The translations under genes and the position numbers were made by a program. A DNA stretch of 64,000 nt from Zygnema circumcarinatum (lineage: Eukaryota; Streptophyta; Zygnematophyceae; Zygnematales; Zygnemataceae), in NCBI GenBank assembly GCA_037447605.1, contig CM074821.1:1976954-2040953 (forward strand). Reading direction: 5' to 3'. The notes beneath the pieces were generated by a model, which saw only the letters and a list, made by a program, of their open reading frames with translations, had not been told where the DNA came from and did not search any database. Below, piece after piece: positions 21,683 through 34,328 of the stretch (positions are counted from its first letter, which is position 1; each line of letters starts with the position of its first letter).

Positions 21683-24660
21683 TCAGCCGTTGCCCTTCTT
21701 CTTCTTGGGGCGCGCGCGCTTCCTGCGCGGCCGGTCGAGGCTGCCGGAGGCGGAGGGCGCGCCCGGGGGCTTGGGCGCGTCGCTGCCGCTCGAGCCTTGG
21801 GGCCGCGCGGGGGGCGGAGGCATCAGGACGCGCGCCGCCTGCACCTTCTGTACCTTCTGCACCTTCTGCAGCGCCAGAAGGGAGGGGGAGGGAGGGAGGA
21901 GGGAGGGAGGGAGGGGGAGGGGGAGGAGGGAGGGAGGGAGGGGGAGGGAGGGAGGGGGAGGGAGGGAGGAGGGAGGGAGGGAGGGAGGGAGGGGGAGGGA
22001 GGGAGGGGAGGGAGGGAGGGAGGGAGGGAGGGAGGGAGGGAGGAGGGAGGGAGGGAGGGAGGAGGAGGGAGGGAGGAGGGAGGGAGGGAGGAGGGAGGAG
22101 GGAGGAGGGAGGGAGGGGGAGGGAGGGAGGGAGGGAGGGAGGGAGGAGGGAGGGAGGGGTGGGGGAGTGGGGGGGGGCGCTCTCAGTCCGTAGGCTTCCC
22201 AGCACTCACGCAGGGGCTGCCAACGGTGCGCATTTCCCACAAACCAAACAAGCTGGCTGTGCGACCAATTCAGGACTCTCTAGGAAGAGCACAAAAACTG
22301 GGCGCACTTCTAGGTCCGTGAGCACACATAATGGCCTTGACTTGTTTAGACAACGTCTGGCATAATCAAGATAGTCCTATTTAAAGCCCCTCAAACTTAG
22401 CTGGGTCTCAGGGCAAATTTCACGTAAATGCATACACGATGGACTAAAGGCATAACCTCTTTCATGCATTTGTTTGAAGGCTGTGAATCCAATACTATGT
22501 GCCTAACTTGAAGTCGTGTTATCTCCTGGATGGCTTGCATTCCAAGGGTGGGTTTACAAGTATGTTTCGACAGACTAATTTAGACATGCATATGAATGCT
22601 GCTGATCGCGAGCAGTTCACAAGAGCGAGCCACACGAAGGCTGGAGATCTAAGATGGACTGGAAATTGGATTGACATTTACAGTGCGGGTTTGATTGCTG
22701 CTCATTATAACCTGCTTAAATATTCAAAGCATAAAGGTGCATTACAGACTGCGAGAGGGGGAAGGAGACACTGACCTGCAGATTGGCCGGCCGAAGGGGG
22801 CCTTTCGCTGCAGGGCCATTGCGCCCATTGCCAACTGTTCGAGGTCTCTGAATGCCACTGACAGCAGCTGCCTGCCGTTGCTTTGAAGGCCGGCTACTGA
22901 TGGCTGCCTCCCTTGGACTGGGAAGCACCTGCTCTCGTGAAGTGTCATCTCCGAGCTCATCATCAGCGTCTGCATCTTCACTGGAGCTGCCGTCCATGAA
23001 GAAGTCGTCCTCACTCATGTCTAGGGCGCCATCATCTTCGCTGCCCGTCTCTGCTGACAAAATTCCACCCACTCTTCGGTCAAGACTGATCCGACCACTA
23101 TCTAGTTCCTGTCAGTCAGCACAGGCATGCGAACACCCTGTTGGAAGACAAATCCACTGGTCTATTCGGGGTTGCTGGCTGCTCACATAGGAAATATCTA
23201 TCATCGGAGTCACAAGCATATGCGCCTTATAGCCAGATATGGGCATGTCTTCAAGCTAACTTTCTCATTCAGATGCTTCAATCCAGCGTGACCTCATCCA
23301 GTTACGATTGCCAAGTACAAATGCACGCTGATGTTCATCTGTCTGAACATAGCCATTACCACTAGCAGCCAATACGTGGCTGTAACACAAGTGCATGTTT
23401 AACAACCTTAAGCTTTCATATACGAGTCAGTTAACCCTTCCTGCATCTCGCAGACACCAAGCAGTAAGCACACCGTTGAGGACCAAAGCAAAACCAAGTA
23501 TGGCCAGCCCCGGTCACCTTCTAGATCATGGCCAGCAGCTGCAGCTTCAGCAAGGTTGTTCTTTATTTTTTCCCTGAGCTCTTGCCGTTTCTGGACGACA
23601 GCCTCATCCTCGTTGCCCAAGAAGAGTGAAACGTAACGCTCTGTTTTCGGAAAAAACTGCTTACAAGAACAGCCCGCCAGCTGTTAGCCACCACAATTAC
23701 ATCACTTCACCTAAACAAACCACCCACACTTCAATCCGCAAACCTGCAACCAATTTTACGACCAGTCACCACATCACCCGTTTCTAAAGGCAAGGGGAAT
23801 TTTAAGGTACAAAGCCCTGTCAAGTCTGTGCATCTCACGGAGAGAGCAATCAAGCCTTAGAGAAACGCGAAAGCTGCTGTGCTGCAGGAAACGGAACAAA
23901 CTCGAATGTACTCAAGGTCCTCCTTGAGCGCTGCCAGCTGTCGACCTAACTCCAGAGCCTGCCGGCCTCCACGGTCTTCCCCCGGATTTTCTGCAAGCAC
24001 TCGCTGCTGCCGTTCTACCCGTCTAATTCGGCGCTCGACTTTTCTTCGCTCTGCTCCCTCACCCACATCCCATAACTTCCTTTCAATAATTTCAATTATT
24101 TTCGCCTGGCATGCTCCTGCTCACATGCTTCACCACTTGTCATCCATCTCTCTATAGGCCGATCCCTAGAAGTTTCCATTTCCCTCGCAGGCTGAGCACG
24201 CCTCGGCTGAATGGACAGGAATGATGGATGCAAACAAGATTCCAGAGACCAGGCTAGTTCCCAAGCGCTGACCAAAGAACTTCACTTTGCGGTAGCGCAG
24301 TGCCATCGTGCGTTCGAGCTCGCTCTTGGCATGCTCGTCCGCAAGCTTTTGCAACTCTTCCAATTTTTTCTCCTGGACAAGCTTCACTTGCGCAGGTAGC
24401 TCCTGCAAGCTCGAGTCTGCCCATTTCAGTAGGAATGGCTATCCCATGCAACCTCTGCGCGCCATCCGCTCACTTAACCTACACATTTGGCGGCACCCTT
24501 AAGTGCAGAGGACTGGGAAAGGGATGCATAAGTGAGGCACCTTGCGAAGCAGGCGCTGCACGGAGCGGATGCGGTTCTTTATAGAGGCGATGCGACCCTT
24601 CTTCTCCTCAGCCTGCCCGCTGCCCCGTCCCTTCCGCCGCTGCGACAGAGCGCGAGGCAT
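21683..24660 (-). CDS. EFG1: EFG1-type rRNA-processing protein
   Basis: EFG1 is a nucleolar factor of the small-subunit processome acting in 18S rRNA maturation. Six exons, 24660-24541, 24402-24273, 24050-23902, 23656-23518, 23050-22776 and 21865-21683, join in frame to 331 residues. The family signature runs through exons 1-4: SIKNRIRSVQRLLRK, ELPAQVKLVQEKKLEELQK, ALRYRKVKFF, ERRKVERRIRRVERQ, LKEDLEYIR and FFPKTERYVSLFLGNEDEA. Exon 5 is acidic (MSEDDFFMDGSSSED). Exon 6 ends in a basic, nucleolar-type tail (RPRRKRARPKKKKGNG). An upstream in-frame ATG at 24726 would add 22 Glu-rich residues. The gene is head-to-head with UBP14. A purine/pyrimidine tract fills its last intron. Confidence 0.9.
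21881..22165. repeat. (GGGA)n/(GGA)n purine tract inside the last EFG1 intron
   Basis: About 285 bases of the + strand are only G and A in GGGA/GGA units. In the EFG1 transcript (- strand) this reads as an unbroken CCCT/CCT tract ending about 15 bases before the last 3' splice site. Confidence 0.92.
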
Positions 24661-24945
24661 CTCGCCCTCTCCCACTGCCTCTCTCTCTCTCTCCTCCTCC
24701 CCCTCTTGCAGGCCAACGGCGCTCACTCGCGCGCAGGCGCCATGGCGGCATGCGGCCCGCGGGAAAGCGGGAGGGCGGGAGACGCGACTGCGGACGGAGG
24801 GCGGAAGTAGCCGCAGCGCGAGGCGGCCTCACTCCCTCGCCCTCGCCCTGTGCTCCCCTCGTCCTCCTCCTCCGCCTCCTCTTCCTCCTCCTCCTCCTCC
24901 GCCTCCTCTTCCTCCTCCTCCTTCCTTGTGCAGAGCAGCGCCTCG
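24661..24945. promoter_or_regulatory. Candidate bidirectional promoter, EFG1/UBP14
   Basis: Only 285 bases separate the start codons of two head-to-head genes. The region has CT-rich and CCTCCTCTT repeats (24840-24930) and a GC-rich centre. Shared promoter use is inferred from geometry. Confidence 0.55.
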
Positions 24946-27900
24946 ATGGACGGCGTGCGGGAGGCTGCGCAGCATGTGCGCGTGCCGGATACCGCCACCC
25001 CCATATACAAGGAGGAGTGCTGCGTCTCCTTTGCAACTCCCGTATGCACCTCCTCGGCCGCCCCCTCCCCCCCACCTCTATCTCTCTCTCTCTCTCTCTC
25101 CCCTTTCTCTCTCGCCCAGTTTCTTGTCAGCGTCTCTATTTGCTGACAGCCGATTGCTTCCCTGATAGGTCTGCAAACCTCTTTTTGATTTGATTTGTGT
25201 TCAGAAGTCGGAGGGAGGATTGTATGTCGACTTGGTGTCCTTCCTGGCGTTTGGGCGTGTCTGTGTCGAGTGGAATTTCGCCAAGACTGGACACTCGCTC
25301 TACTTGCGCATACGCAGCACTCCAGAAAGTGATGAGCGCCCTTTCAAAAAGCCGACACTTCTAGCCATAGGTGCGGTATCTCTCCCTTGACGCTCTACCT
25401 CAATCCTGTTATCCATCACTTTACCTCGCTCCTTTTCGGCTGATGGAGAAGCGATGACTTCCGCATCTCTGTGTCACGAAGTTGTTATTCTGCGAGCCGC
25501 GACGGTCCTCCATTTTGGCCATTTATAGTAAATATCACATGGGATCGCATTTTTTGGCAATTGACTGCACCCTTGAAACGGGTTGCTTCGGAAGGTGTGT
25601 GACTATATGGTTTCGTCAAAGCACAGCGTAGAGCTCAATCCTTTCTCTTTTTCGAATGTACGTTGGGCTTAGGACGAACTGTCGTGAAGTTTTTTGGGGA
25701 AATTTCGTTACATCTTGTAAATCCGGGCTTTTTCGGGATCTCTTATGTTCTTGTAGGTTTGTTCCACATGCTGGCATGGAAGTCGAATGACAATTTGAAT
25801 TCAGGAATTAGGGCTGTACCTACGAGTATTGGTTAGTAACGAGCACTCACATCAATACCGTGGGTTATCCAGGGGTGGAGGGTGGGTTTGAGTCCAAGGA
25901 GCCGCGGTTTAAGGATGAATACAGTGTAGTGGTGCTTCCCAGCTTTGCAGAAGTGCCATATCCGAATGAAGAACTACCAGAACAGGTATTATGGGCTTTT
26001 GGCGGATGCATGCACTGTGCTTAGTTCAACTAGTCGTCAATTCTGTGGGAATAGCAAAGTGGACTGCACATTGTGTGAAGACATGCGGTATGTTTGGAGC
26101 AGAGAGCTGCTGAATGGGGCATTGCATGAGCAGCATTCACGTGATGCTTTACGTTAAAAAAGTATTCATGGAGCTCCTGTTGGAAAAGGGTACAACTTGC
26201 AGGTTAGAGTTACGGTGGAAAAAGTGCTTGCAGCAGAGGGAGCAGAGAAGCAGCAGCAACTGGCTGCATGGCTGGGCGACAAGAAGCCTGTGAGCGCCTA
26301 TGCGGCGAGTCTCCAGCAGCTGGACGGCGGCGCGGCGGTCCCCCCCTCCGGCTGGAAGTGTGCAAGGTGCGAGCAGCGCGAAAACCTGTGGCTCAACCTC
26401 ACTGACGGGACCATCCTCTGCGGCCGCCGGAACTGGGACGGAAGCGGAGGGAACAACCACGCTTTGGAGCACTACAGCGTTGTCAAGTATCCCCTCGCCG
26501 TCAAACTTGGAACCATTACGGCCGACCTCTCGTCTGCAGGTGCGGCATGCAATGTGGATCGACCATCCGGCTAACCGGGGCGGTCTTCTTTTGTTGTTTT
26601 ATGGATGGTGGCGGGCACTCCTTTGGTCTTTGCAACGTTTGTTAATGAGATGTACCTTTGAGTCTTCTGTGGATAACGTCAACCACCAGTTCAAACGGGA
26701 GGATTCTGCTTGTATATTCATACACTCAGAAGGTGTCGTTTGGGCTGTGCTTTCAGACGTGTACTCCTATCCAGAAGATGATGCAGTGGAAGACCCTCTC
26801 TTGGCGCAGCATTTGGCACACTTTGGAATTGATTTCTCTTCATTGCAAAAGGTGTGTCTGGAACATATCTTGATTAGTTTTGTTGCTCCCATCCTGGAAA
26901 ATGCACAGGCTTCTTTATTGCACACTCAGCAGGCGTGTTTTGAACGAAGGAGACAGGACCGGTGCAGCATCCAGAATCACGTTTCTGACGGTCTAGATTG
27001 CACTGATGATATCAATTGCTTCTGTGAGTTATCAAACGCCAATTGAAGGTTCTTCGAGATATTTCACTTTTGAGTTAATGAATGTCATCGTAGCCGCATT
27101 TTGAAGATTTTGGCACATTCAATTGTTGCATTTTTGCCGCAAGGGTTCGAAGCTGTTTTTAGGAATTCAAGTTGGATGTGAGAGTTGAACATGCGCCGAT
27201 AGAACAGCAAGTTTCTCGCTGCTGCTTCAGACAAGCGTCTAGAGACCAAAGCAACAGAGCTCACCAGATTGCAGATTATTTGTCCTTTTCCCATTCCCGG
27301 CATATGAAAAGCTTAAATGATACAAACTACTTTGCTGGTTGATGGTTGTATTTGTTTAGAGCTTTGTTTACCTTTATCTCGGAGGATTATGATCAAATGT
27401 AAACGAAACTCCACCCTCAATGGATGAGATTCTATAATTAGATGCAATAAAGAATGCAGCGGTTTGGCTTTTTTCAAAGTGCTAACGGCGAAAGCTAAGG
27501 AATCGAGCGGAAGTTTCTAGCAGATTGACATATTGTTTCATGGACACTCTACTGTGTAAGCTTATCCCGTTTTTAGGGGTTTTATATTCATGGAATGCTG
27601 AACAAACTGTCATATAAGCAAACACTGACTCAAGTGAACGAGATGCAACTCTGACATCTAGCCCTATCGATACACGTTCTTGATGTGCCCTTCCTCCCTC
27701 GACACTGTTCTCGCTTCACTGATCCCCTCGTGAAATGTCCAAAGTGACATTTCCACGGGTATAGAAAAGGTCCTGGTCTTTTCCGAGTCCCCTCCGGCTG
27801 ACAAGTGGCCCTGGGGGGGACCGGCCACGGGCTGCTTTCAGACAGAGCAGACGACGGCGGAACGCGAGGTCGACCAGAACCTCAAGTTTGAATGGAACCG

Positions 27901-30900
27901 CGTCCAGGAGGCGGGCCGCCCCCTGCAGCCGCTGGGCGGGCCCGGCTACACGGGGCTGGCCAACCTGGGGAACAGGCAGGCCGCCGCTGGAGACCTTGGG
28001 AGGGGAATGGCTCGCTGCAGACTGCAATGGGGTGATGGTGGGGAGGAGGGGGATGACTGACGAAGGGAAGGGTTTGCGCTGTGCAGTTGCTATCTGGCAT
28101 CGGTCATGCAGGTCGTATTTTCCACAACGCATTTTAAGAGAAGGTGTGGGACATCTTCCCAGAACCGGTGTTTAGGATTGAGATTGTGTTTGTCAAAGGG
28201 TTGATTTGATAGCGTGGGTCCACACAAGAGTAGGGCTAGAGTCGGAAGGTTTGGGGAGTCTATGTACTGTATGCAGGTGGTCTAGAAAGCTGACCTTTTT
28301 GTCAGTGGGTGGGTTCTTGTTGCCATACGGGCACCCTTATGGTGAATCGTATGACTCTTTCATGTGGCAATTTGCAGGTATTACGAGGACCTGAAGCTGG
28401 AGGAGGCCTTTTGGGCAGCACCTGCAGACCCAACAAGCGACTTCACCATGCAGATGTGCGACCACTTCTAGCACAGCCTTTGCTGCATCCACCGTGTAAT
28501 GGAAATGAGCCCAACAGTACTGACAGGAGGCGTGCATGGCGGGCCATGTGCAGGGCAAAGCTTGCGCACGGGCTGCTATCTGGACAGTACTCCCTCCCTG
28601 CAGAAGCGGTATGGGCACCTTCTTGAAGCCCCTGGTCGGAACGAATGTAAACAGTGCTACAATGGGCAATGCTGGTCCGCGAGAGGTCTCACTAAATAAG
28701 CTCATGTTGTATGTGACAGGTGGCAGACGATGGATCAAGAAATGGGAACAGTGCGGTACTCCTTTTGCCCTTCACAATAACCCTATCATGCTTTAGGTTT
28801 GAACGAAAAGTAGTGGGGCTGACAGTCGAAGTCAAGGACTCGCAAGATCCCTTTTGACTGCGCGTTTGTGGAGGTGAACCCACCAGGAAAGCATTGCTCC
28901 ACGCATGTTTAAGAACTTGATTGGACGAGGCCACCCCGAATTCTCCACATCGCGGCAACAGGTGAAGAGATAGAGGAAAGATAGAGAGAGGGAGTAGGAG
29001 GAGTTGTAGGGAAAGGCCTTCACTTGTCCAGTCTACAATCTACTGCTGCAAAAACATCAATTCTACGCCACCTCACACAGCCAACAGCCTCCGTGCTGCT
29101 GCCACGTGCTTCCTGTACCGCAGGTTGCTTGTTTTCTTTATTTACATCTGTCCCCTTGGTTATAAGTTCCGAAAGCATTTTCGAAAAAAGTTCAAGAATA
29201 ATCCTAGAGGCTCGTGCATGCCCACTGAACGAGCCGGCGAGTGTGGGATGCTGAAATGCCGCAAAGGGGTGTTGTGAGGGGTGTTGGGCATTGCAGGACG
29301 CACTCGAATTCTATCAGTACCTTCTCGAGCAGGTCGAGCAGAACCACAAGGAGCAGAATAGCGGGGCGGGGGGGGACCCTTCTCGCTGCTTTCGGTTCTG
29401 TGTGGAGGAACGTATCCAGTGCGGGGCATCGGGGCAAGTCAAGTATTTGCGCCGCACCGACAATGTCTTGTCACTACCCATCCCTCTCAATGCAGCGGTT
29501 AATAAAGGCAAGCACCTGACATCCTCTGTATCGTCATCAGCATGGGGCCATCGTCTCAACATCCCTCTGCAGGTTTGCGCTGTTTTTTTGACAGGTTGAA
29601 GAGTCTCTGTACCTGTATCCTAGCTTTGCAGATTGAGCTTGATACGACGGGGTGTGCTGTTGTCCGGGCTTTGCAGACGAGCTTGCAGCGTTTGAAACGA
29701 AGCAAAGCGAAGACGAGAAAATGTGAGTAGAGCCAAGTGCTGGTTGCTTTTTTGGGTTAGAGAAAGCTATTCATTCCCGAAGCTCCATTGCTTCAAATTG
29801 CTCTTTAAAAAATCTCTGCTTCTTGTTAAGAAATCAATTGATGAGCCATAACACCAAGGGGCACACTTGCCGCCGGGATAAATGTGCCTATTCCCAATGA
29901 GGCTCCATTAGCCATATTTAGCCGAGGTTGCTTTTTTCTGCCTGCCTGCAACAGGACTGAGACAGAAACAGTTCGGCCGCGTGTTCCCCTTCAAGCTTGC
30001 CTCGATTCGTTCAGCAGTCCGGAAGAAATTCACGATTTTTACAGCCCCGCCATCAAAGCGAGGACAGGAGCCGTTAAGTATGGGCCCTCGGAACTGAGTG
30101 CAAGGCGTGCTGAATGCTGATTGGCTGCCCACGCAGTGCGCAAAATGCCAACCCGCTGTTCATGGTTTTGGCTGTGCAGGACGGTGCGGTTAGCATCGTT
30201 TCCGGACTATCTTGTGCTTCACATGCGCAAGTTCGTGCTAGCAGAAGGCTGGGTTCCTAGAAAATTGGGTGAGGATTTCGCATATCCATGGTTTCTCCTC
30301 CGGAAGCAGTGGTTGAACATGTTGTGGACTGTTTTATCAACGTTTTATGCCAATGGAAGAAACCAGCAAGAGCCTGGAAAGTTTAGAAGGTTCATTGCAA
30401 AAGAATTTACCAAAATTAGGGATGTTGCTTTGATGGCTGATGAGCTTGGATGGGGTATGGGCAGATGTGTTTTTGGATGTGCCCGAAGAGTTGGATCTGA
30501 CTTCGCTGCGCAGTGTTGGTCGTCAACCGCATGAAGAACTTCTTGAGGAAGGTGGGGATGAACGACTTGCTCTCTTATTCCTGTGGCCGACCCTTAGGTC
30601 TGTCTCACCTATGTCATCGAAGGCTGCTCAATTCTTCGTCGTGAGATTTCCAGCACATGCTGTCAACTTGTCAGCCGCCTGATTCGCTGTTTGACGCTTT
30701 GGGAGACCCTTGACCTAAATCAGCAATCCTGTTGCCAATGTTTAGAAAGTCCTTGAAGGTAACGGATCATAACTTTGCAATGGGTGGCTCAAGACCTCTG
30801 AATGCTGTGACTGTGTTCTTATTTTTAGGTTTTTTTAAAGTTGGGTTTCGTGGAGGGGCTGCAGATGAAGCAGGGGATGGGCGGCACCCCTCCAGCAACC

Positions 30901-32092
30901 CCCCCGCGGCGAAGGAGGGCATTGTCTCGCAGCTCGTGGACATGGGCTTTCCGCGGCCGCGCTGTGAGCTGGCAGCACAGCGGACAGCCAATGTGGGCAC
31001 AGAGGAGGCCATGAACTGGCTGCTGGCACACCTGGAGGATGCAGGTGGGCGCTCACTGCCTGCTGTGTTGTTGGAGCAAGGGGTTTTGAGTAATGAACTT
31101 CGGCATTTTCCATGGAAGGTAGTGACGGTCGCCAGGGTGACACAGCAAGAGGCTTAGTGAGGCAGCAGGTGGCGCACTGGCTGAGGCGATGCTTTGCCAA
31201 TGGCTGGTGGAATTGTCTCAAGTGCCTCAATTCACTGTGTGTTCATCATCACTCGGGGATTGGTCAGTTGAAGGCAGACTTTGACCGACACCACTGTTCG
31301 CTTGTCGGACTGTGTAGAGATTGAGGAGTCCAGGGACTCACCTGTGGATGAAGGCCACTTGTCAACTTTACAATCGTTCGGTTTCTCTGAGTTGGCTGCT
31401 CGGAATGCTCTGCATGCCACGGTATGACGACATACCCTTCTTCTCCATTTTTCATCGTTACAAGTCAAAGCCGAACTCTGTCTCCCAATTCGTCCACAGC
31501 ATCGTGTTCAGCATCTTCGCTTTCCTCTAGATAAGCTGCTGCATGCGAGGTCATTGTTAATGTTTGTTTTGAGTCGCAGGGGGGCGATGTGGAGAGAGCG
31601 GCCGAATGGATATTCCAACACCCGGAGGAGGCGGAAGCAGTTCTCATGGACGGCATCAGTGAAGGCGGAGGAGCGACACATGCAGCACACTCCAACAGCG
31701 CTGCAGAGGACGAGAACCTTTCCGACGGCCCTGGAAGTGAGCCCCACTTACCCTGCATGTCAATCAGAAGTTCTTTTTGGCGCAAATTGATCAGCGCTAA
31801 GTAAATTCAAAAGCTTTTGACGCGGCTGGGCTCCCCCTGCTGCCTGCGCGGGGTCGCGCTGTGCTTCTGACTGACGGAGAGAGGGATGGAGGGAGGGAGG
31901 GCAGAGTATCGGCTGATGGCCTTTGTGAGCCACGTGGGCGCCAACACGCAGTGCGGGCACTACGTCTGCCACGTGCGGAAGGACGGCCGCTGGGCGCTCT
32001 TCAACGACGCCAAGGTGGCGCTCTCGGGCGACCTCCCCAAGGACATGGGCTACCTCTACGTCTACCAGCGCGCCACAGCCGATGCTCCATAG
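24946..32092 (+). CDS. UBP14: UBP14 ubiquitin carboxyl-terminal hydrolase (USP5/isopeptidase T type)
   Basis: This enzyme takes apart free polyubiquitin chains. Nineteen exons join in frame to 796 residues (Arabidopsis UBP14 is 797): 24946-25041, 25205-25370, 25873-25985, 26203-26539, 26757-26851, 27842-27975, 28087-28143, 28378-28455, 28554-28608, 28887-28961, 29297-29507, 29677-29722, 29955-30077, 30180-30268, 30465-30551, 30865-31044, 31318-31421, 31580-31736 and 31905-32092. In order they give an N-terminal variant zinc finger; the ubiquitin-binding zf-UBP (WKCARCEQRENLWLNLTDG, ILCGRRNWDGSGGNNHALEH); the Cys box with the catalytic cysteine opening exon 7 (NLGNSCYLASVMQ); FPDYLVLHMRKFV; two UBA domains (exons 16 and 17-18); and the His box (CGHYVCHV, then FNDAKVAL). 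Introns 6 and 11 appear to have GC donors. The exon 16 acceptor could be at 30840s instead. Confidence 0.95.
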
Positions 32093-33020
32093 CATGTCGG
32101 AAGCCTGCTCTCACTCATAGCACGCACCCGCGTCGAGGGAGGCGAGCAGGCAGCCGCTGCAGGCGTGTGCTGTTGCAGCAGATGCTCGTCCTGAGCAGAT
32201 AGTCGGCGTCGATAACATTCACTATCACGCTTGGGACCGTGACAATCATCTAATCTGAAAATGCCTTTGTGACATCTGTCAGTTTGTCCGTCAAGCTCAT
32301 CTGCCGCATACCATACAGCACTAGCAGCCACAGCAGCTCGATGTTGAGAAAAAGAGAGGCGAGGCGGATAGAGGAAGAGCCACCACAGCACCGCTGCATG
32401 CAGTGCAGTGTAGTACCGCGACGTGGCTGCGCTTGCTTTGATTTATACAGCACAGAGCAAAGTGCGGAAAGCCAAAACCAAACTTGAACGAGGCGAGCCC
32501 TAAAGTGAGCGTACTCGGGCTTGCAAGAATGCTCTCCCTCAGAGATGCATGGATGCTGCTTTGTTTCCCTTTCGGAAAGAAAAGGACGAGCTTTTAGTAA
32601 AACAAACACCTTGAACACTCGGGCATCGAGCTTTGGGGAAGGTTTACTAAGCTGCTCCGATCCAGCAAAAATCTTGAATAACATGGATTCCACGCAGTGG
32701 ATACATTTTTTTTTTTTGGTTAGAAGAAAATGATCGACAAGCCTATCAACCCTACATAAGGCGACTCATAACTCTACGAGAACCTTTACGTCGCCCACAG
32801 GGTCAAGGTTAGCAATAGCTCTAGCAACCAGAGAATTGTAGAGAAAACAGATGCATGACCAATTAGCAATGACCAATGCCCACTGCTTGCAGACCCATAA
32901 TCACTTCGCTAAACTTCCACAAGCCTGACTGCGGTCCCTGGCTGCAGCAGCGCGGCAGACTGCACACCTGCACATGCGCGCAAGGCAAGAAATAAAGAAC
33001 GTGCAGGACAAGCAATTCCG
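32093..33020. other. Convergent spacer between UBP14 and NMT
   Basis: Both genes end into this 0.9 kb stretch. I see no coding exon, repeat or RNA gene, only a short T run at 32708-32718. Confidence 0.5.
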
Positions 33021-34328
33021 TCAGAGCAGCACAAGGCCGAGCTCGGACGGCTGCAGAGGCTCCTGCAGGCGGTAGTTGTAGAGGTAATAGTGCAGATGGC
33101 CGTCACCCGGACCAAACTTCAGCTCCTTGAGAAAGCTCGGATTTTGCATGATGTCCAAGGCGTTGAACACATCGTAGTCTTTGCGCTTTGCCACAATCAG
33201 CGCATCGTTCATCAGCTGAAGCAAGGGCGTCGCTGTGGCAACATTGTAGTACGAGTATGCCGCCTTCAGAGTGGAGTATGTTTCATTGCCAATAACGGAC
33301 GACGGCAGTGTGTAGAAGCTGCAAAGGTCTGTGATCTCATGAGACTCAGGATTTTCAACGACCAACGAGTCCACCACCCCCTCTTGCGGCATGAGCAGAT
33401 GCTCCACCTCTGCTTCACTCAATGATGGCGCCACAATGAACTGGGCCAGATATGCTGTGAGCAAGCGAGTCACTGCGGGGACATCACACCGTTCCATGGG
33501 CCGTAAACCAGCAGTGGCCGTCTCCTCTGGCAGGCGGTAAAGCTTGATTGTGCGGCTCATGGTCATGCGCCGCCCAAGACGCGAAAAGCCAACCTCAATG
33601 AGCTTCTTCGGGTTGAGAGAACGGTGCCAATACTGACAGGTAGCAATTGGGGTGGGCAACACCACACCTGCTGTGTACACCGCTTGCCACATGTTTTGCA
33701 AGTGCACTCGGCGGGTTACTTCTTTGATCAGTACAGGAGCAAGGCGCTTAGACCTTAGCTTCTTGTGCACACAAAGGAAGTTAATCTCGGCCACCTTCAC
33801 CAGCTTGTCACGGACTCGCATGACAGCAGGGACTCCTGTGATGAATGCCACCAGCTTCCGGGAGCCTCGAGCTCGAACTCCCACATGCCACTCTTTACAG
33901 TAGCCGGGAGGTTTAAGTGCCCAGCGGAGAAACTCTTGTGAGTAATCAAAACGGAACATGTTGTCATCGTCCTCCACATAATTGTTTGTGAGTAGTGTGT
34001 ACACCTCGCGCGCAGCCTCATCATCGTCGATATCGCATGTACTCCATTCATATGCTGACGGTAAGTTATAGGGCTCCTGCCGTACACTAGCGAGGTCCTG
34101 TGGAGGTTCTATTGGCCCTTCGGGCAACCTCGTGCCCTTCTCATGATACTGTCCCACAGGCTGGGTCTCCCAGAATGCATGGCGCTTCTCGTCTAATGCA
34201 AGTGCCTGAGATCTCTGGCTCAAACTGCTGATACTCCCTTCCAGGCCACTTTCATCTATCTCACCAGATTCTGCCTGGTGCCCCTTGTCCGCTGCAGAAT
34301 TCCCTGATGCGACATCCGGCCTTTCCAT
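33021..34328 (-). CDS. NMT1: Glycylpeptide N-tetradecanoyltransferase (N-myristoyltransferase)
   Basis: NMT moves myristate from myristoyl-CoA to the N-terminal glycine of cytosolic proteins, sending them to membranes. One uninterrupted exon encodes 435 residues, the usual family length. Visible motifs are [14 protein letters not shown] near 55; [20 protein letters not shown] and [19 protein letters not shown] (acyl-CoA and peptide site); [39 protein letters not shown] (acetyltransferase-like fold); and [16 protein letters not shown] with the C-terminal leucine of GLVLL, whose carboxylate is the catalytic base. The N-terminal 50 residues are acidic and Ser-rich. It has no introns, while every neighbour has three or more. 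Confidence 0.97.
   Translation of the reverse strand: MERPDVASGNSAADKGHQAESGEIDESGLEGSISSLSQRSQALALDEKRHAFWETQPVGQYHEKGTRLPEGPIEPPQDLASVRQEPYNLPSAYEWSTCDIDDDEAAREVYTLLTNNYVEDDDNMFRFDYSQEFLRWALKPPGYCKEWHVGVRARGSRKLVAFITGVPAVMRVRDKLVKVAEINFLCVHKKLRSKRLAPVLIKEVTRRVHLQNMWQAVYTAGVVLPTPIATCQYWHRSLNPKKLIEVGFSRLGRRMTMSRTIKLYRLPEETATAGLRPMERCDVPAVTRLLTAYLAQFIVAPSLSEAEVEHLLMPQEGVVDSLVVENPESHEITDLCSFYTLPSSVIGNETYSTLKAAYSYYNVATATPLLQLMNDALIVAKRKDYDVFNALDIMQNPSFLKELKFGPGDGHLHYYLYNYRLQEPLQPSELGLVLL

Noticed and set aside
21497-22365. Arg-Glu-Gly or Leu-Pro-Pro reading frames of 180-270 residues
   Set aside because: They come from the GGGA/GGA tract in the EFG1 intron. Only 21683-21865 on the minus strand is coding.
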